64,000 nt of DNA from Candidatus Parabacteroides intestinigallinarum (GCA_019114945.1 DXEN01000017.1:36015-100014); one strand, 5' to 3'. Numbered from the stretch's first letter, positions 40,937-49,882 are shown. Notes: generated by a model not told the origin, from the letters alone. Numbers and translations are program-made.

Positions 40937-42617
40937 AAACCAATTCCATCTCGTCCAGCCAGAGCTTGCTGCCGACACCGCCAATGTAATAATCACCGTA
41001 GCGGCTGGAGGAGGCTACGATAATGATATATTTGGGCGTACGGTTCGCCCGGTACTCGATCGGGATCTCTATCTGTTGGAAAGAGGAGGTCGACTCGTCG
41101 GAGATGAACTCCCCATAGGCGATGATGCCGCTGTCATCCTTGTCGAACAACTGGCGGTAATTCCCGTTATTGCCCGACCAGTTCTTAATCGTATATTGTT
41201 TGTCGGTCAGGGCGATATAGATATGGCACATATCCGGCTGTCCCTTCAGCGAGGCCAGGTCGCCCACGTTGTCGCCGATCTTGTCAATCGTGGCGGAAGT
41301 ATATTTATAATAAAGCCGCAACGCCGTGGGGAACGAGGTGAACGACCTGCCAAACGTCAGCAACCCGTCCAGCGTATGATCCGGGTCGAACCCGAACTCG
41401 CCCGTGAAAAGGTTGCCCGCCGCCAGCTTCAGAATCGCCCATTTCGACTCCAGCAACGCCGCCTGGCCGGATACGCTCTCGCTCGTGGGGTAGGTGACGT
41501 TGCCGATGCTCTCCATCGTCATCGACCCCTCGTTGCCCGTGCCCCAAAAGGCCTCGCCGGCCTTGTTCGGCACCTGGAAAGCGTTTCCGCTTTGCGTATA
41601 TCCCTCGCTCCAATCCTCGAACCCACCGTTCGGCAGCTCCGCCGCCGCCACCGTGGTGAACGATTGCTCCGCGCCGGGCACGCCGTCCACCGACACGCGG
41701 TAGTTGTAGGTGGTAGAGCCCGTCAGGCCCGTCAGCGTGGCGGTGAACTTGCCGCCCTTGACCTCCATGTTTTTCTCGTCAACGGTCTGCCACGTGGAGG
41801 CGTTTTGCTCCTTGTATTCCACAGTGGGCGTACGGCCGCTCGTCACGCTGCCGTTGATGATAGCCCGCGAGGTCATCGGGAACACGTCGCCCGAGGCGCC
41901 GCTACCGCCGCCCGTGTCGGGGTAGACGAAGACTTTCCAGTCGCTCCACGTCTCTTCCCACGAGAGGCGGGCGTAGAAGGTGCGCGAGCTCGTGAAGTCG
42001 CGCATGGTCGTCGGGTCGGGTGTCACCTCGCCATACTCGCCGCCGAGGTTCAGTTTCGTGATGCGCACGTCGCTCAGGTCCGCGTCCTCTTCCATATAGA
42101 TAATCACCGTGCGCGAGTCCGCGTCGAGCACGTGGCGCGTCATACCCTCCACCTCGATATCGCGCTGGATGATCTGGTTCACCGTCACCTTCCACGGATA
42201 GTCCGCGTACTTGCGCAGGGTGAACGTCACCGGGCTGGAGAAATCCACCCGCGTGTTCGCCGAGGCGGGGACGCTGTCCAGCGAGGCGAAATGGCCGAAG
42301 GGGAACCGCTCCGCGTCGTCGCACAGCGCGGAGTCGAGCGTCAGCTCCACGTCCGTCGGGTTGAGCGCCAGCCGGGTGATCCGCAACCGCGAGACATCCA
42401 CCGAGTCGTTCACGTAGAGCGTCACCGTACGCGCCGTGTTGTCGATCGTGGCGGCGGCGTTCGTCTCGCCCTCCGCCGCCCGCTGCCCCTCCACGGCGAT
42501 GTCCGTTATCAGCCCGTTGACCTCCGGGTAAGGGATGTCGTTCTCGATGGCGCAACCCGTCAAGAGGGCCAAGGCCAGAGCCATCATGCCAATTCTGTAT
42601 TTCAATTTCCGTGTCAT
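40929..42617 (-). CDS. PCMD domain-containing lipoprotein
   Basis: Lipobox LLTGCAIENDIPYPEVNGLITDI; C-terminal LPNGGFEDWSE...KLWLDEMELVYE. Confidence 0.85.
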   Translation of the reverse strand: MTRKLKYRIGMMALALALLTGCAIENDIPYPEVNGLITDIAVEGQRAAEGETNAAATIDNTARTVTLYVNDSVDVSRLRITRLALNPTDVELTLDSALCDDAERFPFGHFASLDSVPASANTRVDFSSPVTFTLRKYADYPWKVTVNQIIQRDIEVEGMTRHVLDADSRTVIIYMEEDADLSDVRITKLNLGGEYGEVTPDPTTMRDFTSSRTFYARLSWEETWSDWKVFVYPDTGGGSGASGDVFPMTSRAIINGSVTSGRTPTVEYKEQNASTWQTVDEKNMEVKGGKFTATLTGLTGSTTYNYRVSVDGVPGAEQSFTTVAAAELPNGGFEDWSEGYTQSGNAFQVPNKAGEAFWGTGNEGSMTMESIGNVTYPTSESVSGQAALLESKWAILKLAAGNLFTGEFGFDPDHTLDGLLTFGRSFTSFPTALRLYYKYTSATIDKIGDNVGDLASLKGQPDMCHIYIALTDKQYTIKNWSGNNGNYRQLFDKDDSGIIAYGEFISDESTSSFQQIEIPIEYRANRTPKYIIIVASSSRYGDYYIGGVGSKLWLDEMELVYE

Positions 42618-42629
42618 ATCTATTTTTTA

Positions 42630-42759
42630 CTCCCTCAGCCCTTCGGGCAGCTCCCCCTTCAAAAGGGGGAGCGAGGGGATCCTATTTATTATATTAATAT
42701 ACAATTCTCCAACCGCTCCCCCTTTTGAAGGGGGAGCTCCCGCAACGCGGGTGAGGGAG
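42630..42759. repeat. Large palindromic repeat copy 1
   Basis: CTCCCTCAGCCCTTCGGGCAGCTCCCCCTTCAAAAGGGGGAGCG ... CGCTCCCCCTTTTGAAGGGGGAGCTCCCGCAACGCGGGTGAGGGAG (head-to-head modules). Confidence 0.95.
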
Positions 42760-42812
42760 TTAAACGGGTGAGGAAACCGAACGCGGGCAAGGGAATAAAG
42801 GTCGGGATCTCC

Positions 42813-43181
42813 TCACTCATCTACCACTTTCCTGATTTCCTCGATCACGAGATCCGGGGTCTCGAAGACCTGCTCGTTCCGGAAGCGCAAGACGCGTATC
42901 CCGAACTCCCCTGTCAGCCAGGCGGTCCGTTCCTTGTCGTAGAGGATCGCCTCCGGCGTGTCGTGCGCCGCGCCATCCAGCTCGATCGCCAACCGCAATT
43001 CCGGACAGTAAAAATCCAGCACATACGGCCCGACCCCGAACTGGCGGCGGAATAGCAATCCGTTTACCTGTTTTTTCCTTAATCTCTTCCAAAGCGCCAC
43101 CTCCGCCGAAGTGACGTTGTTTCTCAAATAACGCCGAAGCTCTTTGTGCTCCGGCCGGTTGAAAAATTTCTCTTTTCTCAT
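42813..43181 (-). CDS. DUF559 domain-containing protein (Vsr/PD-(D/E)XK-like endonuclease fold)
   Basis: RRYLRNNVTSAEVALWKRLRKKQVNGLLFRRQFGVGPYVLDFYCPELRLAIELDGAAHD...RVLRFRNEQV. Confidence 0.9.
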   Translation of the reverse strand: MRKEKFFNRPEHKELRRYLRNNVTSAEVALWKRLRKKQVNGLLFRRQFGVGPYVLDFYCPELRLAIELDGAAHDTPEAILYDKERTAWLTGEFGIRVLRFRNEQVFETPDLVIEEIRKVVDE

Positions 43182-43219
43182 AGTCCTCTGTCTTTTAAAG
43201 TTTGGTTATTTAAAAGTAA

Positions 43220-43357
43220 CTCCCTCAGTCCTTCGGACAGTTCCCCCTTTCAACTCCCTCACCCGCTTCGCGGGAGCTCCCCCTTCAAAAGGGGGAGCAT
43301 CGGTTGATTCCCGCTCCCCCTTGTGAAGGGGGAGCTCCCGCGAAGCGGGTGAGGGAG
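43220..43357. repeat. Large palindromic repeat copy 2
   Basis: CTCCCTCAGTCCTTCGGACAGTTCCCCCTTT + CTCCCTCACCCGCTTCGCGGGAGCTCCCCCTTCAAAAGGGGGAGC ... GCTCCCCCTTGTGAAGGGGGAGCTCCCGCGAAGCGGGTGAGGGAG. Confidence 0.95.
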
Positions 43358-43390
43358 TCGAACGGGGGAGGGCCGGGGAGGGCGCCGAAA

Positions 43391-44143
43391 CTACAGATAA
43401 AACGTCATCCCGATATTAATCGAGAAGAGGTTTATCTTGAAATTGCCGCCCGACGTGCGTTGCGAGCCCTGCTCCACCTGGTTCGTCGTCTGGTCGGTCC
43501 ACTTGAAGTCGAAGCCCATCACGCCGACGGAGACCTCGATGGCCGACCAGTCGGTGATGAAGGCCGTCATGCCCGGCGCGAAACCGATCTGGAAGTTCTG
43601 CACCGTCTGGTACGTGCCGTCGTACGACGCGCCCGAGCCGGTGGAGTTCTTCCCCGTGCCGTAGCCGTAGGTAAGCCGCGCCTCGTTGAAGAGGCCGAAT
43701 ATCTTGCTGCGCCCGATGGGTATGTAGGTGCGCAGGAAACCCGTCGCCTCGTACTTGTGCTCCAGATAATACAGGTCGTCGAACGAGAGGGTGATGTCGC
43801 CCAGGTTCGCGTCGAAGTTGCCGAGGTCCAGATAGTCGCGCCGGTAGGTGAAGCGGAAGCCCGCGGCGATGTTGTCGCGGAAGAAATAGCCTATGTAGGG
43901 GCTGACGCTGAAGTCGTAGCCCTTGCCCTCGATATCCTTCAGGATAAGGAAGTTGAGGTTGCTCTCGTCGTGCTCCTGGTAGGAGACGGAGCCGCCCGCC
44001 ATCCACGTGCCCTTGGGGATGAAGACCAGCTTTTGCACCTCGCGGTCGATGCGCTGGATGCGCCGCTCGCCCCGCTGGGCCATGGCCGCGCCCGCCCAAA
44101 GGAGCGACAGGCACAAGATTGTCAGGATTCGTCGTGTCATCAA
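43391..44143 (-). CDS. Outer membrane beta-barrel protein
   Basis: 250 aa; signal peptide, alternating strands, terminal INIGMTFYL with aromatic-rich C-terminus. Confidence 0.75.
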   Translation of the reverse strand: MMTRRILTILCLSLLWAGAAMAQRGERRIQRIDREVQKLVFIPKGTWMAGGSVSYQEHDESNLNFLILKDIEGKGYDFSVSPYIGYFFRDNIAAGFRFTYRRDYLDLGNFDANLGDITLSFDDLYYLEHKYEATGFLRTYIPIGRSKIFGLFNEARLTYGYGTGKNSTGSGASYDGTYQTVQNFQIGFAPGMTAFITDWSAIEVSVGVMGFDFKWTDQTTNQVEQGSQRTSGGNFKINLFSINIGMTFYL

Positions 44144-44190
44144 TGTCTTTTACTATCGTGAAACTTTATTTTGTCAGTCTCCCCCCTCAG

Positions 44191-44312
44191 ACCCCCTCAC
44201 CCAACCCCCTCACCCCTTCGGGGAGCTCCCCCTCTTCATAGGGGGAGCGCACGCGGCGCGGGGGTGGGCTCACTCCCTCCCCCTGCAAAGAGGGGGAGGG
44301 TCGGGGTGGGGG
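44191..44312. repeat. Large palindromic repeat copy 3 (divergent)
   Basis: CCCCCTCACCCCTTCGGGGAGCTCCCCCTCTTCATAGGGGGAGCG ... CTCCCTCCCCCTGCAAAGAGGGGGAGG. Confidence 0.85.
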
Positions 44313-44314
44313 TG

Positions 44315-45187
44315 TCACACCGTGTCGGGCGATTCCGTCTCGCCGCCCTCGCCGCCTGGCTCCGGGTCGGTAGGCTCCTCGCCGCCCGGAGTCGTGCCGG
44401 GGTCGGTCGTATCATCCGGCTTATCCGTATCATCCGGTTCCATCGTAGCGGAGCCTTTGCCGCCGCGGGCGCGTATCACGCGGTCCAGCTGGACGAGCAG
44501 TCCGTTCGCCGCGTCGATGGCGCCGCCCAGGGCCTCCTCCTTCGCCTCGTCCTTCGTCGAGAGGGCGTTCACCATATAGAACGCGTTGATCGCCTCCGCC
44601 AGCGCGCGGAACGCCTCGTCCGTCAGCGGGCGGAGCTGCTTCATCGTAGCGCTCGAGGCCCGCGTCCGCAACTCGGCCGAGCGGGTCACGTAGAGCGTGT
44701 TGAACGCGTCGTTGGCCTCCCGGGCCGTCTCCACCGCCTCGGCGAGGCGCAGCGTCGCGAGGTCGGTCGCGCTGGCCGGGTCGAGCAACTTGCCGTAGAG
44801 GTCGGAGAGGATGGCCGTCTCCTCGGCGTACGATTTCTGCGCCGCGTCGCGCGCGGGTCGTATCACGTACGCCAGCCGCTCGCCCGCGGCGCGCTCGTCG
44901 TCGTCGAGGGCGTACTTAGCGTACGCGTCCGCCACGTTGGCCACGAGGTAGAAGCCGTTGTCGCGCCGGCGGTCGGCCGCCTGCAACTGGGGCGTGTCCT
45001 CAAAGGCCTGGTTGCCGAGGAAGCAATCCTGCTCCGCCGCAACCGCCGCCGCGTAGGCGTCGCGTTGGGCGCCCACGCCCTGCGCCGTGGCGAACTCGCC
45101 CGTGATGGCCTCCAACATATTGGTATGCAGCTGCATATGCTCGGCGTTGCGAGCCTTTTCCAACGACATGGATAAAATCTGTTTCAT
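44315..45187 (-). CDS. DUF6261-like protein with acidic low-complexity C-terminal tail
   Basis: 290 aa helical protein; tail EPDDTDKPDDTTDPGTTPGGEEPTDPEPGGEGGETESPDTV*; paralogous to the partial ORF at the window end. Confidence 0.6.
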   Translation of the reverse strand: MKQILSMSLEKARNAEHMQLHTNMLEAITGEFATAQGVGAQRDAYAAAVAAEQDCFLGNQAFEDTPQLQAADRRRDNGFYLVANVADAYAKYALDDDERAAGERLAYVIRPARDAAQKSYAEETAILSDLYGKLLDPASATDLATLRLAEAVETAREANDAFNTLYVTRSAELRTRASSATMKQLRPLTDEAFRALAEAINAFYMVNALSTKDEAKEEALGGAIDAANGLLVQLDRVIRARGGKGSATMEPDDTDKPDDTTDPGTTPGGEEPTDPEPGGEGGETESPDTV

Positions 45188-45271
45188 AATACGTATCTCT
45201 TTTTTCTTGTTAAAAAATTGAATGCATGCCCCGCTCCATCGAGCGAGACCGCGAAATTACGAATTTTACGC

Positions 45272-45485
45272 CTTCGCGCCTCCCGAAAGTCTTAAATCTT
45301 AAATTTTTAGCCTTCGGGAACTCCCGAAGCCCCCCAATCCATTATTTGGGCCTTTCGGGACGTGCGATACGCCTCCATCCGTCATTTTCCCCTTTCGGGA
45401 ATCCCCGAGAGCCCAAAATCTATCATTTTGCTCTTTCGGGGCGTGCGAAACGTCAAAATGATAGATTTCGGCGTTTCGCACGCAT
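45272..45485. repeat. 40/41-bp tandem palindromic array (81-bp dimers)
   Basis: YTTCG core at 45272, 45312, 45353, 45393, 45434, 45474 (intervals 40, 41, 40, 41, 40); even units carry GGGAA-CCCCGA, odd units CGTGCGAWACG. Confidence 0.9.
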
Positions 45486-45554
45486 TATAGATAGAAAATT
45501 TGTTATTTTAATTACTAATTGATTTCATCATCAGCATATCCCTTCCACCGCACG

Positions 45555-45582
45555 TAGAGACGCAAAATTTCGCGTCTCTACA
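45555..45582. repeat. TAGAGACGC palindrome / terminator-like element
   Basis: GTAGAGACGC (45555-45564) / GCGTCTCTAC (45573-45582), perfect 10-bp stem 3' of the DUF4493-PCMD gene. Confidence 0.85.
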
Positions 45583-45594
45583 AATAATGGGGGG

Positions 45595-47391
45595 TTATTC
45601 CTGCGTTACCGGCTCCATTACCGGCGTATCTCCATAAACCAGCTCGAAATCGTCGATGTACATCACGCTACCATCCGCACCAGTGAAGTAATCGCCGTAC
45701 TTGCTGGAAGAACAAACCACGATAATATGAGTGGGTTTATCCGTCAGATTTTTATATTTCAACGGAATGTTAAAATTCTTCCATTCGCCGTCCGTATCTA
45801 CGCATTCCTCTATCGGCAACTCGCCGTAAGCGATAATCCGCGAATCGTTCGCAAAATCGATAGCGATTTTATCCGGATCCGTATTATCCACTTGGCAAAC
45901 ATCTGTAGCCAAGGCTATATAAATAGAGCAAATATCCATCTTCCCTTTCATACTCGGCGTATATTTTCCGACTTCTTGAGTTTCGTTATCGATTAACTGC
46001 GGAGCGTATTGGAACCATCCTTTCAACGCTGTCGGGCGAGCGGTGAAAGGACTACCGAAATTAATTTTCGCACCTGTGGGAACAGGACTGCCGACCAACC
46101 CGCCAAAGGAACCCGTATAGAGGCTGGCGGCGGCCAGTTTCGCCACAGCCCATTGCGTTTTCAATTCAGCCGCTTTCCCGCCAGGCGTATGTACGGGGCT
46201 TTCCACGCCTTTTGTTGGATTTACATTTACAAGAGCTCCCCATCCTTGCGTCGTTCCCGGGTTACTGCTATCCCAAAACTCGTCTCCGGACGCACCGAGA
46301 TAGATTGTCTTATCAGATTGATACCAACTATCGAAATCAGCGTAAGGCAACGCCGTCGCCGCCTCGGTGGTGAAGGAGCCGGTGGAGACGAAGGTCTCGT
46401 CGGCGTTCACGAGGCGGTAATCGTAAGCCGTATTATCGGTCAAGCCCTTTACCGTGGCGGTGTAAACCTCCTCGCTTAGCGTAGTCTCCGCGTCGGTCCA
46501 CTGGCTGTCCGCCTTCTTCTTGTATTGGAACTTCAAGGCGGAGATGTCCGTCGTTCCGTCGGTCGTCACGTTCGCGGCGGTGAGGTAAGCGAACTTCGCC
46601 CACGCGTTCGCCGTGAGGCTGGCGGTGTTCTTCGCCACGGGATTGACCACGAACTCATACTCATACGTCGTCATGCTCGGGTCGTAGGTCACGGTGAAGT
46701 CGCCCTCGCCCGTATCCGGCAATCGGTAGGTCAGGACGTACCAATGCTTCGCCTTCACGTCGTCGATGGTATAGGAATACTCGTAAGGTGTCGCGTCGCC
46801 CGCGCCTTGCGGCTTGGAGATGGAAATCTTGGCGGTCAGGTCGGCCACGGGGAAGTAGGCTTGCTTGTCGCGCCCCGCCTCGTCGCGTCCGAAGTTGAGC
46901 GAGTTGCCCGCCCCGCCGTCGACGGACACCGCGATGGTGCGGTCGGCGTATTTCGCGAGCAACGCTTCGTCGAACACCACGGAGACGCGCACATTCGCCA
47001 GCGTGCAGGTCAGGGTCCTTTCCACGGAGTTGCCCGCGGTGATTTCTATCTCGTCCTCGCCGGCGTAGTAAGGCTTGTCGAACGCCGCCTTGCTGTCGTA
47101 GCCCGCGGAGGTGGCGGAGATGGTATAGGTGCCCGGTTCCAGCGCGATCTCTTGCTTCTCGCCCTTCGCCCACGCCTCGATGGTTTTCGCCACCTCGCCG
47201 CTCGTCTTGTTCGTTATCTTCACGGTGAAGACCTCGGCGTTGTACTCCTCCGCCTTCGTGATTACGTCGTTACTCTCCTCCACGCCGAGGCGCAGGTAGC
47301 CCACGCCGCTCATGCCTTCCTTATCCGCCTCGCAAGCGAAGAAAGCGATGGCGCAGCATACGAATAGGATATTATAGAATAGATGTCTCAT
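45595..47391 (-). CDS. DUF4493 plus PCMD domain lipoprotein
   Basis: 598 aa; lipobox AFFACEADKEGMSGVGYLRLGVEESNDVITKA; FDKPYYAGEDEIEI; C-terminal VMYIDDFELVYG. Confidence 0.82.
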   Translation of the reverse strand: MRHLFYNILFVCCAIAFFACEADKEGMSGVGYLRLGVEESNDVITKAEEYNAEVFTVKITNKTSGEVAKTIEAWAKGEKQEIALEPGTYTISATSAGYDSKAAFDKPYYAGEDEIEITAGNSVERTLTCTLANVRVSVVFDEALLAKYADRTIAVSVDGGAGNSLNFGRDEAGRDKQAYFPVADLTAKISISKPQGAGDATPYEYSYTIDDVKAKHWYVLTYRLPDTGEGDFTVTYDPSMTTYEYEFVVNPVAKNTASLTANAWAKFAYLTAANVTTDGTTDISALKFQYKKKADSQWTDAETTLSEEVYTATVKGLTDNTAYDYRLVNADETFVSTGSFTTEAATALPYADFDSWYQSDKTIYLGASGDEFWDSSNPGTTQGWGALVNVNPTKGVESPVHTPGGKAAELKTQWAVAKLAAASLYTGSFGGLVGSPVPTGAKINFGSPFTARPTALKGWFQYAPQLIDNETQEVGKYTPSMKGKMDICSIYIALATDVCQVDNTDPDKIAIDFANDSRIIAYGELPIEECVDTDGEWKNFNIPLKYKNLTDKPTHIIVVCSSSKYGDYFTGADGSVMYIDDFELVYGDTPVMEPVTQE

Positions 47392-47397
47392 AGCATA

Positions 47398-48765
47398 TTA
47401 TTCAGCAGGATTAATAAAAACTTTCAACGTAGCGCTCTCACTCACGTTATTTTGGTCGACAACCGTGATCACGAATTCATGTGCGTCCCGTCCGGTCGTA
47501 TCCTCCTTATCCCCCACAGTCACACCAAACATATTCATCATCACAAAAAAGTTCGCGAGATCCAAGTTATATTCCGTATCATCCGTTGTCGGGATTGGAG
47601 CTAATAAAGTTGAGAGCATAGATAAATCAGAATCATTTCCTATCGTTATCACGTCCACTCCCGGGTCTTTTTGGAAAACCCCTTGCTTCATTGAGGCGAT
47701 AACATCATCGAAATCATTATTTCCTCCAAAGATTTTCACATAAATCGCCTTGAATTTGGCAGGAGCGGATACCGTAACCACCGCATGTTCCGGATTGCCG
47801 GTCATACCTTGTCCGGCTAATTGATAAGAGATACCTGACTCCAAATAGTCGCTTATAATTGTCGGTGCGTCCCCCGTAGCGGGCTCATCCGGCTCTTGAT
47901 CCGGCTCGCTGGGTTCCGTCGGGGTTCCGTCTATCTCGATGCTCTCGTTGATATCCTCATAGGGCGAGAAGAGGGTGACGTTGATGTCTATCGTTGCCGT
48001 TCCCTCCGTGGAAACGTCGGGGCTGCCCGGCATCATGGTGATGTTCACCGCCTCGCCGCCGGTGTAGGCCGCTTGGTCTTCTTTCGAGAACGACTGGGTA
48101 GCCGGCACGGGGATGTTGCCGTCCTGCGTCCACGCCTGCACTTCCACGATGAAGTTTTTCACCTCCTCATCGCCCAGATACCAATAGATGGGGTCGGGGT
48201 TCTGCGGCGTGTCGTTTAGGTCCTTCTTCTCGAAAAGGTAGGGCTTCGAATGCTTGCCCGCCGTCACGGTGATTTCCCATTTCCGGTACATCGCGATGAA
48301 GCCCGCGTCGTATTTCAACTGAAACATGGTGTTCATCATCTCGCATTGGATGCCCACCTTGGTTTCCGCGTCTTTCTTGATAGTGAAGTTGTCGCGCTTC
48401 CCGTAGAAAGGCGCCGTCGTATCGTCCAAGCTACCGTCGGTATGGGCATATACGGTGAAATCGCCCACGGGCAGCTCCACCGGCTCCATGCCGGATTGGT
48501 AGGTGAATGTCTTCGTATAATTATCCGGCCCGGTCAGCTCCACGATGAAGCCGTTCGCCGGTGTTCCCTCCACGACGATTTCCTCGTCGTCGGTCTCTCC
48601 CGCCTTGGTGGAGATGGCGTTAACGGCCTCGTCCACCACGACGCCCATGTTCAAATATCCGGAATCGCCGGAGAATCCCTTGTCGCCCAAAATCTCCTCT
48701 TTCATCTCGCAAGAGGCCAGGCCCGCGCAGAGCATCGCCCCGCATAATAATGATGTATATCTCAT
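47398..48765 (-). CDS. DUF4493 domain-containing lipoprotein
   Basis: 455 aa; lipobox AGLASCEMKEE; SGYLNMGVVVDEAVNAISTKA; different C-terminal module. Confidence 0.8.
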   Translation of the reverse strand: MRYTSLLCGAMLCAGLASCEMKEEILGDKGFSGDSGYLNMGVVVDEAVNAISTKAGETDDEEIVVEGTPANGFIVELTGPDNYTKTFTYQSGMEPVELPVGDFTVYAHTDGSLDDTTAPFYGKRDNFTIKKDAETKVGIQCEMMNTMFQLKYDAGFIAMYRKWEITVTAGKHSKPYLFEKKDLNDTPQNPDPIYWYLGDEEVKNFIVEVQAWTQDGNIPVPATQSFSKEDQAAYTGGEAVNITMMPGSPDVSTEGTATIDINVTLFSPYEDINESIEIDGTPTEPSEPDQEPDEPATGDAPTIISDYLESGISYQLAGQGMTGNPEHAVVTVSAPAKFKAIYVKIFGGNNDFDDVIASMKQGVFQKDPGVDVITIGNDSDLSMLSTLLAPIPTTDDTEYNLDLANFFVMMNMFGVTVGDKEDTTGRDAHEFVITVVDQNNVSESATLKVFINPAE

Positions 48766-48796
48766 ATCTCGTCTTTTTTCTGATTAAACAAATGGG

Positions 48797-49600
48797 TTAT
48801 TCCCACGCCGGGATCGTGACGGGAACCTCTACCGTCTCTACCTTGTCGTCCACCTCGATGGTCAAGCCCAAGCCGCCCGTGGCGGGGTCTTTCACCGTCG
48901 GCTTGATATTGATACGCTTCGCCTCGCCCGGGCTCATCACGTAACTCTTCTCGATGAACTCAACGCCCGTCTCTCCCTTTTTCTTCAAGGCGATTTGGGC
49001 TTTCACCGTTTCCTTATTCTCCACTATCAAGTAGAGCGGGTCGGTATTCCGCAGCTCTTGGTATTTACCCGATCCTAAGGCCTTCGTGTTGAAAGTCATG
49101 TAATAATCGTCGAAGTATTCCTTCATCTCGTCGGCGAAAGCGACCGTCACCTTCACCGATGTCGGAGCACATTTGATGGAAACCGACGTCTCTTGGTCGG
49201 CGGTGATGTTGAAAGCCTCTGTCGCGCCTTCCACGTAGAAACCATCCTGCGAGGCGGCTACGTCCTTGTACTCCTCGTTGTAAAACGCCTTCAGCTTATA
49301 AGCGCCGGCACTCAGCGTAAGCGGGTTCTCTATCTCGGAGAAGAGGCCCAAATCCCGCTCTACTTTTTCGCCATTCGCGTCCAGTAGTTGCACGGTGTAC
49401 TTATTCTTATCTTGATACGCGCTCTCATCCACCGCCTTGGTGGCGGCGCCGAAAGCGGTGTCGGCGGAGAGGCCGATTTTCACGAAGCCTTTCCCGTCGG
49501 CGGTCAGCGCCGCCTCTTCCTCGGCCGAGCAGGCGCACAGCAACAGGCCACCCGCCACGGCGGAGGCCATTCCTTTCCATAAATTCATTAACTGTCTCAT
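48797..49600 (-). CDS. DUF4493 domain-containing lipoprotein
   Basis: Start MRQLMNLWKGMASAVAGGLLLCACSAEEE; KGFVKIGLSADTAFGAATKAV. Confidence 0.8.
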   Translation of the reverse strand: MRQLMNLWKGMASAVAGGLLLCACSAEEEAALTADGKGFVKIGLSADTAFGAATKAVDESAYQDKNKYTVQLLDANGEKVERDLGLFSEIENPLTLSAGAYKLKAFYNEEYKDVAASQDGFYVEGATEAFNITADQETSVSIKCAPTSVKVTVAFADEMKEYFDDYYMTFNTKALGSGKYQELRNTDPLYLIVENKETVKAQIALKKKGETGVEFIEKSYVMSPGEAKRINIKPTVKDPATGGLGLTIEVDDKVETVEVPVTIPAWE

Positions 49601-49882
49601 ATAAAAATCTGTTTTCTTTCTTTTCCGATGGATAAAAAATTTCTTTTCCAAACCGTCGCGAAATAACACTATCCCCGCCAATCCTACAAGGTCTATTTAT
49701 ATAATTCGATGTTCTTTTTTTTAGATATACTCCGGGGACGGACGGATATAAGCGGGCTATATGTCCGATTTTTATCCGCACCTGTTCGTTTTTTTAGAAA
49801 AAGAGCGAGGGAGATGTTTGGCGGTAAGCGGCGCGCGCGTTATCTTCGCGTACGTGAATCGGTTCTAAAAAACGTAACGCGC

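Noticed and set aside
41902-42555. 217-aa shifted-frame minus ORF in the PCMD gene
   Set aside because: Arg/Gly-rich off-frame reading of high-GC coding DNA
40737-42728. 663-aa + strand ORF across PCMD genes
   Set aside because: Antisense to two good lipoprotein genes; R-rich composition
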